A stretch of 64,000 bases of DNA, from NCBI RefSeq assembly GCF_026151205.1, contig NC_087077.1:10779983-10843982 (forward strand), given 5' to 3'. Positions 9,340 through 23,100 of the stretch are shown here, piece after piece; position 1 is the stretch's first letter, and each line of letters starts with the position of its first letter. The translations under genes were made by a program, and so were the position numbers. Under the pieces are notes generated by a model, which worked only from the letters and a program-made list of their open reading frames with translations, was not told the DNA's origin and did no database searches. This DNA comes from Bolinopsis microptera. Lineage: Eukaryota; Ctenophora; Tentaculata; Lobata; Bolinopsidae.

Positions 9340-9706
9340 AATCACTCTACACTCGACTGTCACGTGACTTTTTAAACACAGTTCCTCTTATAGGTGGCTC
9401 TGAATGACCATTCGAAACACTATAAACCCTCTAATCTGATCCCAACCCTAACCCTAACCCAACCCCTAACGGAAGCATATGCTAAAACCCTAACCCTAAC
9501 GAAAAATTAAACCAACTTCCTAGTATATGGTCATATCACGTGATCGAAACAGTTTTTCGCCGATATCTCGCTAGGGGAGCATTTTAACCCTTTGTCATGT
9601 GGGGTGATTCGGAATCAGCGTTCGAAAATACATCGCATCAGATGGATTTCAACCTTGATCAGGGGCCCTTTAAGAAAAAATCTCGAAGATCGAGTGTAGA
9701 GTGATT
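9340..9706. mobile_element. Small element with telomere-like tract, copy 2
   Basis: Perfect 17-bp terminal inverted repeats: AATCACTCTACACTCGA (9340-9356) and its reverse complement (9690-9706). If the ends are trimmed by one base, TTA flanks both sides, which would fit a 3-bp target duplication of the PIF/Harbinger kind; this is weak. Inside, in order, are CACGTGAC (9361), CCCTAA tracts (9424-9501), ACGTGATC, and GGGGTGATTCGGAATCAGCG (9601-9620). The same order occurs in copy 1 at 1134-1601. It lies between the two arms of an older duplication, as expected of an insertion. Confidence 0.75.
9424..9501 (+). repeat. Telomere-like (CCCTAA)n tract, second copy
   Basis: Two short runs of CCCTAA, separated by GGAAGCATATGCTAAA, inside the element at 9340-9706. 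Confidence 0.75.
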
Positions 9707-10046
9707 TAGCACGCTCGAATTACAAGACCTTCCTCATCCTGTGTCTTCAAGATTCTAGATTTGATTTGTTAAAACTTTGATAATATCTCATTTAAATCTT
9801 CACGTGCCCTAGTTTCATCACGTATACTGTGGACGTGACACAATTAAGGTTATTGCATTCAATTAATATTATAAAAGTGACTAATCTTAAACCTATCTTT
9901 GATTGGCCGAATTGTACCATCCTGAGAAATTTTGGATGGGTTATTGAAAATCCGATTTCATTTTTATTTAACATCACCCAATCTAGCAGATCGCTATATC
10001 AGTTCCCATATATCCTCCTATCAATCTCTTAATTCTCTTTTTTTTC

Positions 10047-10475
10047 AGTCTTGATGACGATTTTTAGACTAATTGCTTTAAAATTAAAGTATGTCAATTT
10101 CTCTCACATACCCAATAATGAAATAGTGTCTTTATCTTTCTGGCTATTCTAAAGATAGTATGGGTAATTGGCAGATGCAGATTGCAGACTTACTTTATAA
10201 CTTTATCAACCGATCATTTGATCGTGTGCTGGCGACTAATAATTGTATGATAATTAGGTGCTTAAATTTGGACATTTCTATAATTGAATTTGAAAACCAT
10301 AGTTTTGCGATAATTTTAAGTTATTGAACAGTGCCCAGTAGGGAATCGAACTGAGCCAGGCCGTCGATAATTTGAAATATGAGATAATTTGAGAAAAGGT
10401 TATAGATTCATTGCAATTGATAAGATTTATCGTTACATTTTGATTTACGATTGCATTTGTTGGAGTAGATCCACT
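10047..10475. repeat. Diverged segmental duplication, right copy
   Basis: Direct-orientation partner of 8820-9285, separated by ~1.2 kb, with many substitutions and indels. The similarity continues into 10538-10585, matching 9762-9810. Confidence 0.75.
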
Positions 10476-10589
10476 TTCTCGTCTTCCTGGGGGGCAGGAC
10501 TCTGGATTCTGGTGATGTTTTAGTTATTCTCACTAGTATTGATTTGTTAGAACTTTAATAATTGCTTATTTGAAGCTTCACGTCTCCCA

Positions 10590-13500
10590 AACAAGCAAGC
10601 AGGGAGGCCTGCAGAGGTAGATTATCTGATATTAAGCACCCAAACAATCATACATTTATCCTAAACTATTGGAGCAAACGTCGTCTAAGCTCAGGATCAG
10701 ACGTCTGTCAGGGTTTGGAAGTTGCCCACTCATGCACAGTGCCTGCAGATTATACTAATCTTATCTATCGGCGCAGGAAATTTACATTCAATTTCATCAT
10801 CATTACACTCCTGAAATTCATTGTTCCTCATTCAGCATCCCATGCTGAACAAAGATCCCTCAGTGTTATTTGACCAACATTTATTACAATTTACTGCCCT
10901 CGGTTAAAACGTGTAAATGTTAAAAACCAGTTTACACAGAAACTTATTACATTAATTATGCGCAGTTTTGAGAGGTTTATACTGTAACTGGTTGTTTGTT
11001 TTCTTGGTAACATATTTCATAAGCTCCTTTATATCCTAGTTAGAGTTTAGACTTAGTGTAGGCCTTGTAATACGTCTGCTAAGCACATGTCATGCCACTT
11101 GACGGCCCTTAAAGTATTGTTTAAAACATAATTTACTATCATTACAACTGGAAACTGAAGCCCTAGAGTTTAATATGGGATATAACTTGGTGCAGTTACG
11201 CAGCCTTGCTAATAATTGCACAGTAAGTAATTCGAAAAGTAAATAGTGGCCTGACCTTTGAAGTTTGGACGACCCTGTATTAGTTCCCACAATCCTATAG
11301 TCTAATGATTGCTAATAATAACTGGTATCAAGTTATCCCAATAACCCCGATTGTACCTGGACCTTGCTTCCGGGACACCGATAAACTAGTGTTATAACTA
11401 GTGTTCTACAATATACAGGGAAGGGTATATTGTATACTTTGTAACCTTACTTGTTATACATTAATTGTAGCCATTAATGATTGTCATAGTGATAGAGGAC
11501 TGTTTTCTGTTTAGCTGTACGTTTCTAGTTCTGTAGACTTCCAGAACTTTCTACAAGCGCTCTTCAGCCAGTATATTGGATAAGTGTTTATTTAATTGGT
11601 TAATCAGATCCGATAATCTCTTCTTCAGATCTTGCGTCCGCGTCCAATGATACATGTTAAGGCTGAATCATCACACAAACATTTGCTCAGTATTTGGTCA
11701 CGCTTTAATATTAGTAATATTCGTTTACAAATGACTAAATGAGGACTTTTTATTTTAGATTAGCTACCGTAGCTCCGTCGAGGAAGAAACTAGTTGGACT
11801 TGTCTATCACTATAAGTTGGTGAGCTACATTTATGGCCAACCTAAACTACGAATAATTAACCATATAATTACTTTTTTATAACACGTTATTTGCACACTC
11901 ACAGCGTCAGGAAATATAAGCATCTTATTAAGAAACTGCTACGAATATCTGGTTAATAAACGAACAGCTGTTTGTGTAAATTCCGCTGTTTTCAATGCGG
12001 CTAGACGGACATTGAGTTGACGAAAGCACAAATTCCGTCTTTATGATCACTAAATGTCCTAAATCTTATAGTACACTTTCCTGTACTCTAACCTGCTAAC
12101 GTAGATACTACGTTCTTACGTTAGTAGTCCACGGTATTTTCACGCTTCGATTAACAGATCATATTATCTTTATTAGTCCTAGATATTAGATAGACTGATT
12201 CCTTTCGTAAACACTTTTACTCTGTATCATTTTGGTAATTGGTTATATTACTGGTTATGGTTATCTTCTATGAAATAGAGGTGTACACATGCATAGCCGG
12301 CATGTCCGAGATTATTCAAAAACAATGGTACGCAAATCTACAATTACGTACAAAATTCTTTGCTAAATTACTTAAATATTTTACAGGATTCTCGAGTCTC
12401 GACAGGTCTTCGTTCCCATTAAAAATAGAGCTATTTCGTCAAAGGCAGGCAGCATATAATGCATCGAACAATGCGGCGATTTTCATAAAATACTCTATAG
12501 TTTAATAAAATTAGTGTAGTTGTGCTTGGTAAAACAATAAATTAGTTGATTTCAAACCAATTTCAGGTCCAGATAAGAGCACAACCATTATTATAATACC
12601 CCCGTTACTCTTCCTCATTACGTTTATTTTCAACTCTAATGAAGCCTGTTCAGGTCTGGTGGTACCTAGCGTACAAAAGCTATTTCAGGTCTTGTGGTAG
12701 CGTACAAAAGCTATTTCAGGTCTGGTGGAAGCGTGTTTTGTATTTTAGACACTGTTATAGACTCCCACTGGTCACGGTCCTTAGTTTTACTCCTTTATAA
12801 ATATTGTGGTCTTAGCTTTATTTCTTTATAAATATTGTGATCTTGAGTTTGATTCCTTTGTTCGCTGCTGAACTGTACTATTTCTCTCGTAATACGCACT
12901 GTTATCAGCCTCTATCTTATTTTATCAGCCGTTTTTTTAAAACTACAGTTTATTAGATAAGAACCATAATATGGCCATATTGTGAAGGTGCTGCTAATCT
13001 TCAAGCGATTTCCAGGACCCCCAGCTAGATATAAAGCTGCTGTAAATGTACGTCAGTATTTTCAGTCGCTCTTCACACTCATTTCTCGACTCCCAGCCAG
13101 TTTTAGGCCTGCTGGCGGAAGTTTTAGGTCTGGCAGACTAGTGACCTGAACGAAGAGAAATATCCTTCCTCTCCCGTTTGCGTTCCTTCCGGCTAATTAT
13201 ATCTCTGACTAAACCACACGGGACTTTTCAACTTGTTCAATTGTCAACTGTTAGAGTGTACAAGTCTAAGTTTATAATAACTCTTTTATTATACGCTATT
13301 ATGTTGTGGACTTTTGAGTCTACTGATAGAAGAAATTATAATTGACATTGAACAAATTTATTATTTCTTTTGTTTGTTTGCACTTTTGTCCTCTACCGGC
13401 TACCCTACCCGAAATTCTCCCGTACTGTGGAGAACCTTTAGATAATATATACTAGATAACTCGGTTATGAGCTCGAGTTCGTAGGAGACAATCGGTCGTA

Positions 13501-16500
13501 AGTTGGGAAGTTCGGTAGAATCCTTAAAACTTGATAAGTTCAAACCGTGAGAACCGTGCAAGGTAAATTTGTGGATGCAGTGGCTGTTGCAGCCTTAGCT
13601 CAGCTAGGCTGCAGCTGCATAGTGCATATAATTATACAGTGCACATAGTCCGACACCATTCCTCCTGTTAGCTTCAATAGACTGCTTTAACTTTGAAGAA
13701 ATAGACATCGGCTGACATAATTTGCAGAATTTGCAGTACAGATTTTAAAATCAGACAAATTATACGTTTTATTTTTTAAATCTCAGCGTATGTCAATTAA
13801 TATTTTACTCCCAGCTTGATTTTTGGCATAAAACTAACTGCATAACGAGCCAATTATAGCCCGACACCTCCTGTCCAGTCTCTCCACTTTTTATATTTTG
13901 AGGTTACTTTAAAAAGTGGTAGCATCGTCACGACTCCAGTTAAACATCAGCCGATATAGTGTCCTCCGAGACACCATTAGTATTTACCAGGGGCACGTGC
14001 TGTTGTTGCGATTAAGTCTGTTACTATAGTTACCCTGTAATAGTTGTGGAGAGAGACAGTGTGAAAATATGGTGTTAACACCACGTACGGGATCTAGGTG
14101 GGAGCTAGGTGGGCTGGAGTTATAACTTGGCGTCTATCTTACTGGGATCGCGCCAAGAAGAATTGTACCCCTCCCCATCCTCCTCATCCTCCTCCCTAGT
14201 CGTCCATGTAAATATAGATCATGATAAAGATCTCGCTATGTCCGTTACTAATCTAAATGTAGGTACTCTTTCCTAATCGAACTGTGGGTTGGACAAATAC
14301 TGTTCTTTTCATTCGTTTCATTTCAAATACTTCGTTGCGATGTACTGCTACACATAACAGGATGATTTAACAATATCTTTTAGATACAGGAAAACAGTAA
14401 ACACTATCGTTGTATAATTGTACTTTTTAGTCGTTACAAAACATTTCGTAGAGAAAATTGAGCAGTATTGAGCATTGTGCTTACTATCTGAACTCAAAAT
14501 AGAATGAAATGATAACAAAATTATGTCTTAACTATATATTGCAGAGTGTTGAGACGATCATATTCACAGTTTAGAGACTAGGTTCGGTGACTATTTTATT
14601 TATAAACATCTGTTTTCGGTCACAATTTGCTTAGTAGCAGCTCTGTATTAAGTTTCTGTACTAAAGGTACTAATAGGTATTTATATTGTATGGTTTAGCG
14701 GTTTACGTTTCAAAATTCGTGATCTTTTTGTATTTCTACACTGAGTAATATCTGTTGTATTTTATCGATTTAATAGTACTTATATTGATAAGTCATAGAT
14801 TGGACCACTATCATAGCACGCCTCGCTAAAATCTGGATGCTGAAATCTCTACAATAGCATCTTATAGTGCGGCACCAGCTCGTCTGGTGGGAGGAGTTGT
14901 ACTTCTATTACTTACCTTATTAAAATATTGAGATTTAAAGGTCGTGGTAACAGGAGAGGTATTATTACATATTATTATATCATATGATTATAATTAACAG
15001 ACTACAGAGAGTCCTAACAGCTACAAGAGGTCTATGATACTATTACTAGAGGTCTGTGGTGATTGTTGAAGTGGTACTGCAAGGTTCAATGTCATTACTA
15101 ATTACCATACTTTAGTTAATGTTGATACCGGAATCTATTAGAGACGATCACGCACGGCGGCACGGAGCTAATTAATTATAGCTGATTAATAACTAATAGT
15201 AATAGAGTAGTTAGAGCTTCAGTTTTGTGCAATCTCAGCAGTTCCGTCCACTGAAGTGCTGAATTTTTACAGATTATTAGCTTGGTTACTGCAACCAATA
15301 CAACTAGAACTTTTCTAATTGTTGGATAGAAAATGTCATTAATTAATCCGTGATTTCCGCCTCAAATAACCATTATCACTCCGCAGCCACTACCACTACA
15401 GTTACGTATCAGTTCCGATAACATCACCAGACTCAAGTCTCCACTGTATACGTCTTCTTACTCCCCACGTGACTGCACAAACATCAGTAATTGCTCACAG
15501 TCATCATATATTCGCATTTAAGATCCACGTTATGTATATAACTAATATCTTCGTCTGACACAGTGTCTTTATCTGAGTTGCTGCACGATTGTCTGCTTGC
15601 TAGTTCACATCAACTTCCAGCCATTATAACTTACAATCACTTCGCACCATCTTATTCAACAACCATGTTATTCGACACACCTGGTTTTTGCTTGTCATCT
15701 GTTCGGCCGTCTTGGAGATCTAGCAATCGACACAAGTAGGCCACATTCCTACTGTCCTCATTCCTACTGTCTTCACTGCTACTGTTTTGATAGTAACTCG
15801 TTGAATGTTGATGTGACATTTTTGGGGAGATTGGATAGAATTCTGCAGAAACCAGGTAATTAGATTTTACATGCAGCACTCGAATAATTAAACAACTCTC
15901 GGATTATGAATAATTAAAAATGTTCGTTCGTCCCCTCTACCGTAGCGACAGACTGCCACTCTTCACGCGAGATTGTGTTTTATTAAATTGCTTGATCATT
16001 TTTGCTTAGTACCATCGCGGTTGATTAGATGTTTTTCAACAAATTCGAGATATCAATAAACAGTTTCCGAATTGTTTTAAATTGAACCTCCACCGTAGCT
16101 TGATGTCGACCACATCGATAAAAAGCGGTATAAATAGTGGTATAAATAGTGGTATAAATAGTGGTCAAAAGTGGTAAAACCGTTGTTTGAATACTGGTAA
16201 AAAGGCTGAGTCGGAGATAGTGATACGTTAAGAGGTTGAGTCAGTGAGGTGTGCATTAGAAGCTAATTGCTACACCGAAGCCCCCTAACACAAACAATAT
16301 CGGTGGCGCGATCACCGCGTCATCCCTGCTTTATCTGAGATTATCTGCCCACTATCTTCTTCTTGCCGGTTCGTTAAGTTTACCATTAAGTTAACGGTTA
16401 ACCAACTCTGTTTTGACGAATGACTGCTGCGGTCTCCAGCGGCTGACTTGAGAACAATCACTATTAACAGAAATCATCTTATTTCAACCTGAGCTGGATT

Positions 16501-17008
16501 TCCATGTTTTATACTTTTAACTTGTGTTAAAAGATGGGAAAACAACTCGTATTTAAGTCGATCTCAGCAAACTCACTTAACTTGCCATGTGACTGGATTT
16601 TGTGTGTAAAAATACATGCTCCTGTATGCTGATTAGCTGAGAGCTGGCACGTGTCAGAGAAATTATTTGTGACCTTTATTTTAGTAATAACAAAGTCTGC
16701 TGTTAAGACTGGTCTAGAATCTCAGACCTGCATACAGCATATTATAATCGTATTCTGTTGATGATTGTTTTAGCTTTTAAGAAACAGATTAGGTATCAAT
16801 TTATCAGTGTCGTTTTATGTTCTCAGTCTCAAAATGGCAAACTTCATCTTCTTCAAATATGACAAATTCATTAATTGTAATCAGTCATCTCCTACGACGT
16901 ACAAAGCATATGAAGTTTTCCTTTTAAGTGCTTTACAAAGTGTTACAGAATCAAACGATTCGTCTTAATTTTCTATCAATTACAAAATCCACTTTATCAA
17001 ACAAATTC
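10590..17008. other. No gene seen; scattered short tandem repeats
   Basis: No frame here looks like protein. Local repeats are three copies of a 31-35-bp unit at 12651-12735 (CAGGTCTGGTGG...GCGTACAAAAGC), 2.6 copies of a ~31-bp unit at 12778-12860 (TTTATAAATATTGTG core), and three copies of a 12-mer GTGGTATAAATA at 16125-16165. A 44-codon frame with a good start context (16834-16968) is the only possible small gene and I do not support it. Confidence 0.5.
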
Positions 17009-17455
17009 TTAAAAGTGGGGAGAATGCTCCCCTGTAGGAATTTTTGAGCACCGAAGGGCCCCGAAGGATACATCATGAGAAGTTCTAACTGAGAACTGAA
17101 CCCGCCAGCCATGACCCTGGCAGATCCCCCGCCCTAATGTATCGATAGCTGCTCACCTTCTCGCGAATCCAGCGTGTAACAGCGTGTAAAGGGCTGAAGT
17201 CTGAACAAGGAGAAGCATTTATATAAACCTCACTCCGTATTGGGTGCCCGCGACTTTCGAGAGCAATCTGCAGATTCCTCTCTACTCGCCACTGTATATC
17301 AGTACAAAAGTAACCTTTATATGGAAATGCTATGCAAAATATTTCCTTGTGTCAACGGAACTGTAATCCAATGACGGAATTTCTTCAGAAGTCAGTTTGA
17401 ATTACGACATGACCGACACAGAATTGCAATATTAACCAAGGGAACCATACTTTCT
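17009..17455 (+). repeat. Hairpin-headed dispersed repeat, copy 1
   Basis: The head is TTAAAAGTGGGGAGAATGCTCCCCTG, with the stem GGGGAG / CTCCCC closed by AATG (17017-17032). About 290 bp later comes a tail with AAAAGTAAC.TTTATATGG, GC.AAATATTTCCTTGTGT, a TCAGTTTGAAT motif and ACATGACCG. The same head and tail occur at 19759-20135 and 23907-24325. The middle is GC-richer and much more variable. No protein is encoded and I do not recognise the family; SINE-like or an RNA-derived retroposon is possible, but no Pol III A/B boxes could be shown. Confidence 0.65.
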
Positions 17456-18009
17456 CTTGTCTTACTTCACTTACTCGGTACTCGATATAATATATAAGGG
17501 CAATTTCATGAAACATGAACAAGGAGGGGAAAAAATAAATTTCAGTTATGAAACTAGCTTTGATTGGAGTCTGAAAGAGAAGATCATAAACTGTAAGACA
17601 CAAAAAACCGCTTATAAATATCTCACTTCGTTTCTGTGTTATCGCGTTTTCAAAATACCCATAAATTGTCATGTTGTACAGGCCAAAACTACTCTATAAT
17701 AAAAGCTGTTTACTAAAAAGAGATTGTTGTAATATTCATTAATTCTTGATCTGTAAAGGTGCATACCACTTCACTGAAGCTGTATGCAAAATTTGGGACT
17801 CAAAATTTAAGCAGATTCAGAGCAATTCTATTCTACTTTCTCCTGTTTTTAGTGTGAATTACTATACATAAAAAACAAAAAAGTTTTCTGCTGGCCACAT
17901 TTCATGTTATTTCTTGCTGAAATCTTGCTAAAACAAGCTAACTCTGATGTCAAGACATAATGTACTTGTTTATTTAGATCCATAGATATCAGATCATGTC
18001 AATACCAGC

Positions 18010-18057
18010 GTCAAGTAAGTTACATGTCAAGTAATTTACGTGTCAAGTAATTTACAC
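18010..18057. repeat. 16-bp tandem repeat, three copies
   Basis: GTCAAGTAAGTTACAT-type unit repeated three times. The core AAGTAATTTAC recurs as GTAATTTACTTTAC near 19278 and 19450. Confidence 0.8.
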
Positions 18058-18363
18058 ATATGCTTTTTATTCAGTAATAGTAGTAAAACACAACAAGTAA
18101 CGATTGTCAAACAGAATAAAAGTTATTTAACAGTGATAATAGATTGGTTCTGGTCAGAATTTCATTAAAGAAATCTATAAAAATGGTTAAAAATGGTTTA
18201 AAATTGACTTTTCGAAAATAATACTTTACTTTACAGAAAATCCAGTGGCCTGCTTGAACACAAATTTTTGAGCTGGGAAACATTCGTACATTTACGCCCA
18301 CCTACCTACTATGTATAACTGGGCTAACTGTGGACCCAATCAGTGGATCAATCAACCAATTAA

Positions 18364-18935
18364 GGGGGCCGGGTGGTCTTCATCAAAATTCCCTCGAAAT
18401 TGACTTTATAGTTGTTTCTGATAGAAGGGAGTGATATCTATCAGATGCTTTTGGTCCCATGGAAAAATATTATTCCTAGCCGAAATTATTGTCGGTCAAA
18501 GGTCAGCACTTATGTGTAATTGTATTGCGCAAGCGATTTTCAATCACGTGTCCTGAAAATCGAGTCTAAAAATCTATCTTCTCCTACATTTTTTGAGCAA
18601 TCACCCTGAAACTTTCAGGATATGTTCTAGAGATAATTTAAAAGAGATGAGCCAGACAGAATTTTGAGATAGGCCTTTAAACATATTTTATTCGATTTTG
18701 AAAATCTTGGACCTCGTTTTTTGACGATTTTTTGAGGTCCAAGATTTTCAAAAATTGAAAATCGCTCGCGCAATACAATTACACATAAGCGCTGACATTA
18801 GACCGATCATAATTTCGTCTAGGAACAATATTTTTCCATGGGACCAAAAGCATCTGATAGATATCACTCCCCTCTATTAGAAACAACTATAAAGTCAATT
18901 TTGAGAAAATTTTGATGAAGGCCCCCCCGGCCCCC
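18364..18935. mobile_element. TTAA-flanked fold-back element
   Basis: The ends are GGGGGCCGGG and CCCGGCCCCC, with ~180-195-bp inverted arms (18364 to about 18560, and about 18755-18935). TTAA lies on both sides (18360-18363 and 18936-18939), the target site used by piggyBac-type transposases. Nested within the loop is a second, perfect 20-bp stem (18696-18715 / 18734-18753, TTTTGAAAATCTTGG...). The outer arms carry TAGTTGTTTCTGATAGAAG, CATCTGATAGATATCACTC and ATTACACATAAG-type blocks with some mismatches. Non-autonomous; no frame is encoded. The superfamily is inferred from TTAA only. Confidence 0.8.
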
Positions 18936-19758
18936 TTAATTGGCTTATGATAAACTGATATATCATTATTAATCATATATTACATAGTTCATACACTTAG
19001 CAAACGAATTAAAGACAAAGGGGCAGCTTTAAACAGTTAAAATCAAAGGATTGTGTAACAGTGTAAACTACTTGACACAAAAGAGTAACTTACTTTACAA
19101 GGAACAAAGGCTTCTACAGAACACAGCTATTAACCATTTACCAAAACAAACCCTTTCCAGTGCAGGCAAGACATTTGCCAGTGTGCATGAAAAATATTTA
19201 AATGTTTACTCTCACACCTGGGCACGAAATGAGATTTCAATACACGTTGGTCAGGAATGTCAATTTGTGCCCTGTAATTTACTTTACATTTTCAAACGTG
19301 CCTCACTCAAAAGCCATAGCAGTTGGAGTAAAAATCTTAATATAGCTGTGTGTGGAGTGCATAGGAGATGTTTCATGCAATTTATCATGATTCTGTTATG
19401 TTTGTGTAATGCTTGAGAGTCAGAATAAGGCCAAATTTTTGTGCAAAGTGTAATTTACTTTACGTGAAATCGCCCATAAATACTTATGCTCTTATGTAAT
19501 GTTATGTAATGCTTAGTCTTGTATGAGAGTATCGTCTGAAGTTGTCGTCCCCAGCGGTTCAGCAGTTTCATATTTTAGCTGATTGAAATCGAACTTACAA
19601 GATCGCATATAAGCTATATTTGTTTGATTTCTATATCTAACACAGCTAATAAGTTGGTAAAAGGTATCTTGGCAAAAGATTGACTTTGCCTAATATAATA
19701 AGGTATAAAATTTATATCCCGATGTTTTTTATCAACTCTTATCTAATAACAGTACTAC

Positions 19759-20135
19759 TAAAAGGTGGGGAGAATACTCCCCTGTATGAATTTGAGCAAC
19801 GGCCGCCGGCTGGCCCCGTGTTCTTCCACTACACCTTATCACCTAATGTAGCGGGCTCGCAGTCTTTAACACAGTACAGATGCTAAATGGAGCTCTAGGG
19901 AATTCCCTGTAGTTCCACAGCTGTGTGGCGTTCAACGCAATTCCATCTAGTTGCCACAACGTACTGGTGCAAAAGTTACTCTTATATGGGGATTAAGTGC
20001 GAAATATTTCCTTGTGTTTTCAAGAACTGTTATTCAATTACTAAACTTCTCTGGTTTCAGTTTGAATAACAATATGACCGGCAGAGAAATTAGATATTAC
20101 CCATGGGAACCGAAATGTATCCTATCTTGCACCTT
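19759..20135 (+). repeat. Hairpin-headed dispersed repeat, copy 2
   Basis: Head ACTAAAAGGTGGGGAGAATACTCCCC (stem at 19767-19782, with ATAC in place of ATGC, still pairing GGGGAG/CTCCCC). Tail with AAAAGTTACTCTTATATGGGG, GCGAAATATTTCCTTGTGT, TTCAGTTTGAATAAC and ATATGACCGGCAGAGAAATT. The tail is very close to copy 1, including TTACC.A.GGGAACC after it. Confidence 0.65.
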
Positions 20136-23100
20136 TACCACTTAATTAACGGTTAAGTTTAAGAAAAGTGCCTAAAATTGCCCCTTCCAGCTGCTCTGCA
20201 GTTCTTATTGTTTTCCATTTGATTATACTTGAGCCATTTGTTTGATTTCTATCAACAAGGTAATCTAAATAATTGCTGGAATAATAATTGGCATGAGGTT
20301 TGTTGGCACGTAGAAAGTGAGTGTTAAATCCTTTAAATGGTTTTAATAACTCTAATCAAATTACGATACTTCTGCGCAAGTCAGTTAAAATTACAACAGA
20401 GCACAGTCAATTATTGTAATCTGATATATGATTTATCTTGTATCTCCCTGCACGTAAACAATTCTCATTTTACGTTCTGTATCTTTTGTGTAGAATCAGA
20501 GAACGAAGCTCTGACCTATAAAATTTTTGATCAATTTATCATACCCTGATTGCTATGACTTGATCTACCTCAAATTGCTTAATTAAGCTATAGTGGGGCA
20601 TATATTGTTCGGCTTGATCTTGTTTCTGACATTTTCTATCGTATCTCTTACAATGTACACTAAGATATTGCTCAATTTGATCATATCCCCAACCTCGCTG
20701 ATCGTATCTCTCCAACAATTCGCACTACACTCCGGCTATAACCGGATAATGAACTATACTATGAACGTCTCAGCAACAAGGTCATTAGCTATCATTGTAT
20801 TGACACACAGTTCCTTGTATTATACAGTCAACAGTAGTTGTGCGTTGTTATAATACCAGATATTACAGTTGTTCCTTAGCTTGACTGAAGACTGTGTTCT
20901 GATACATTCATTAGGAGAATTAGACACATTTTTGCTCCCCGCTCGATATGCATTCTGTTGATTTTATTAAGTCTCATTCTTGTTGTTGAATGATGAAGTT
21001 TGCTATGACTCAGCTGACCTTCATCAAAAACAATTTGCACTTCATGATTGTTCCGTGTTACTTTATGGGCCTGCAGCCGTGCACTTGGCCTCTGAGCTAA
21101 ACCATGGTTTGACAATTGACATAGTGTGTCAAACTAGCGTCTTGCATCCCAGTTATCATATAAGAGACTAGAGTCACGTTTAGTAGTTCAGTTAGTCGCG
21201 GAGTTCGGCTTCACAAATAAACTGTAATGAGGACTAGTATTGTTGCAGGCCTATCTCTTTGTGTTTCGTATTGTGTACTTGGAGTTAAATAAATAAAGAG
21301 AACGATTAAGACACAATATGCACGTTACAGTCTGCATTTAATGATTTGTTCCGTTCGAATTTAACCGTCCATTCATCTTTTAGTTCGTGGACCTTTGATC
21401 TAAACGATTCTTTATCAAAGCCATTTTGCTCAAATACAAAAGTTTCAATTAATTTCAATAGAGAAAGTTGTATCTACTTCTAGTAATTATATACCACGCT
21501 TGCTTAAGTCTATATTTGAACTATTGCTCGAAAGTTTGTCGTAAAAACTATTTGTCTTCAAGTTGGTGACCCGAAATATTGTTTATAATTTGCTGAAAAA
21601 GACTGAGTTTTGATGAGCCACTAAATCATATTACCCAGTGCTTTGCCTGCCCCTAGGTTAGCCACGTGGTTACTGGTTAGTACCCTAAGAGTAAAACTGA
21701 AAATCAGAAAGGCTTATCAAAAGAGTTTATTAGATGAAATGTAGTCAACTAAACTTGCAAGGAGTTTTCGAATGTACTAGAATCCATTTCAGGATTAAAC
21801 CACGTGTACGCGTGCTCACTAAATAACGGATTTAAAATGTTCCTGTTTGAAATTCAGCTGCAATAAGAATGACTTTCCAGACCTTTAAAATATGAATCTC
21901 GGTACTTAAGAGCCCTATCACCTTGTAGCCTAGTAGCCTAAAGTAGCTAGGAAACCCTAGATCTAGCCAGCCCAATTTAACTTATTCGTTGTATCGTTAG
22001 TATGATACCTAGTATCTAACTTTTATTAATTGTTAAGCAAGTATGAAGATAATGTGATACAATGTGATACGTGTCACTCCAAGTAACGGTAGCATAGTTA
22101 CCACACAAGCTGCAAACACAACAGAATGATAACGTGCAGCTTATTGCAACTGTTGTCGTCTTAACAACCCCCACTGCAGGATACCCTTATTTCCCAGGAT
22201 ATGCAGGAATGCCTATCAGGAATGCAGCTATCATAGTTAACGACCAATCACAAGCGGCCGTGCTCAGTATAACACTGTTTAAAATCTGTCATTTGGCCTG
22301 CTGTGCCTGACTGTAGCATTAGTCACGCACAGCAGGCAAAATAATGGATTTTATAACAATAAATAGTCGTGAACTCACAAAGGTCAGCTGTTTAGAGACA
22401 GTTTTTTGAGACCTCTAAAACGTGAATGAGGTAGTCTCCCTGAACCAGGGCTACAGTACGGGCAGGTTAGTGGGAAGTGCAGCTGTTAGCACCAGCCAGC
22501 TACTTTGCTCCCAGCTGGGCAGAGTGCTGAAAGTGGTGCTGAACACATGTTTACAGCCTGCCCAGTTACAGCAGGGTGCTGATGTTGCAAGGTTGACATT
22601 TACTGGGGTTTAAAAGTAGTGTCCCGCTTGGTGGGAAGCTTGGTAATTTGTTTTTTGTATCAAGTGAGAGTTCTTATTATGTGGGGCTATTCGAAGTTAG
22701 AAGTTTTTTTTTCTATCAGCCGTTATAAGTGCAGTGTTCAATGACGGTCAATTATGAATTTATGGTAAGTTTGTTATTGGTTGTTCTATTAAATATAACG
22801 TTTTAGTGGTTGAGTTTAATCATTAAAGGAATCATTTGAAAATCTGATCTTTTTAACCAAGTCTCATTGAGTCAGATACTAAGTATAATCTACTATACAT
22901 CTACTATACATATACTATACATCTACTGTAGAGACCATTTTGTTTTTGGAGCTGTTAGATGATTAGTTAATCTCTCACAATCCCAATTTTTATAATCTTT
23001 TGAAGAAGGACTGTGTCATAGGGCTAAGAGAGCAGATGATATGTCTTGAACTTGGCGTGCTCTTAGGTTAGACAAATGGGGATGATTCGTGCCCTAATGC

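Noticed and set aside
13530-13560. tRNA B-box-like GTTCAAACC
   Set aside because: The flanking bases do not pair as a T-arm and no A box or acceptor stem fits; no tRNA was found in the window.
16834-16968. 44-codon frame starting AAAATGGCAAAC
   Set aside because: A fair start context but no domain, neighbour or splice support; too short to call by eye.
19051-19416. 121-codon frame, one of the longest outside the right edge
   Set aside because: No recognisable domain, no clear splice or start context, and local TAATTTACTTTAC repeats; likely chance.
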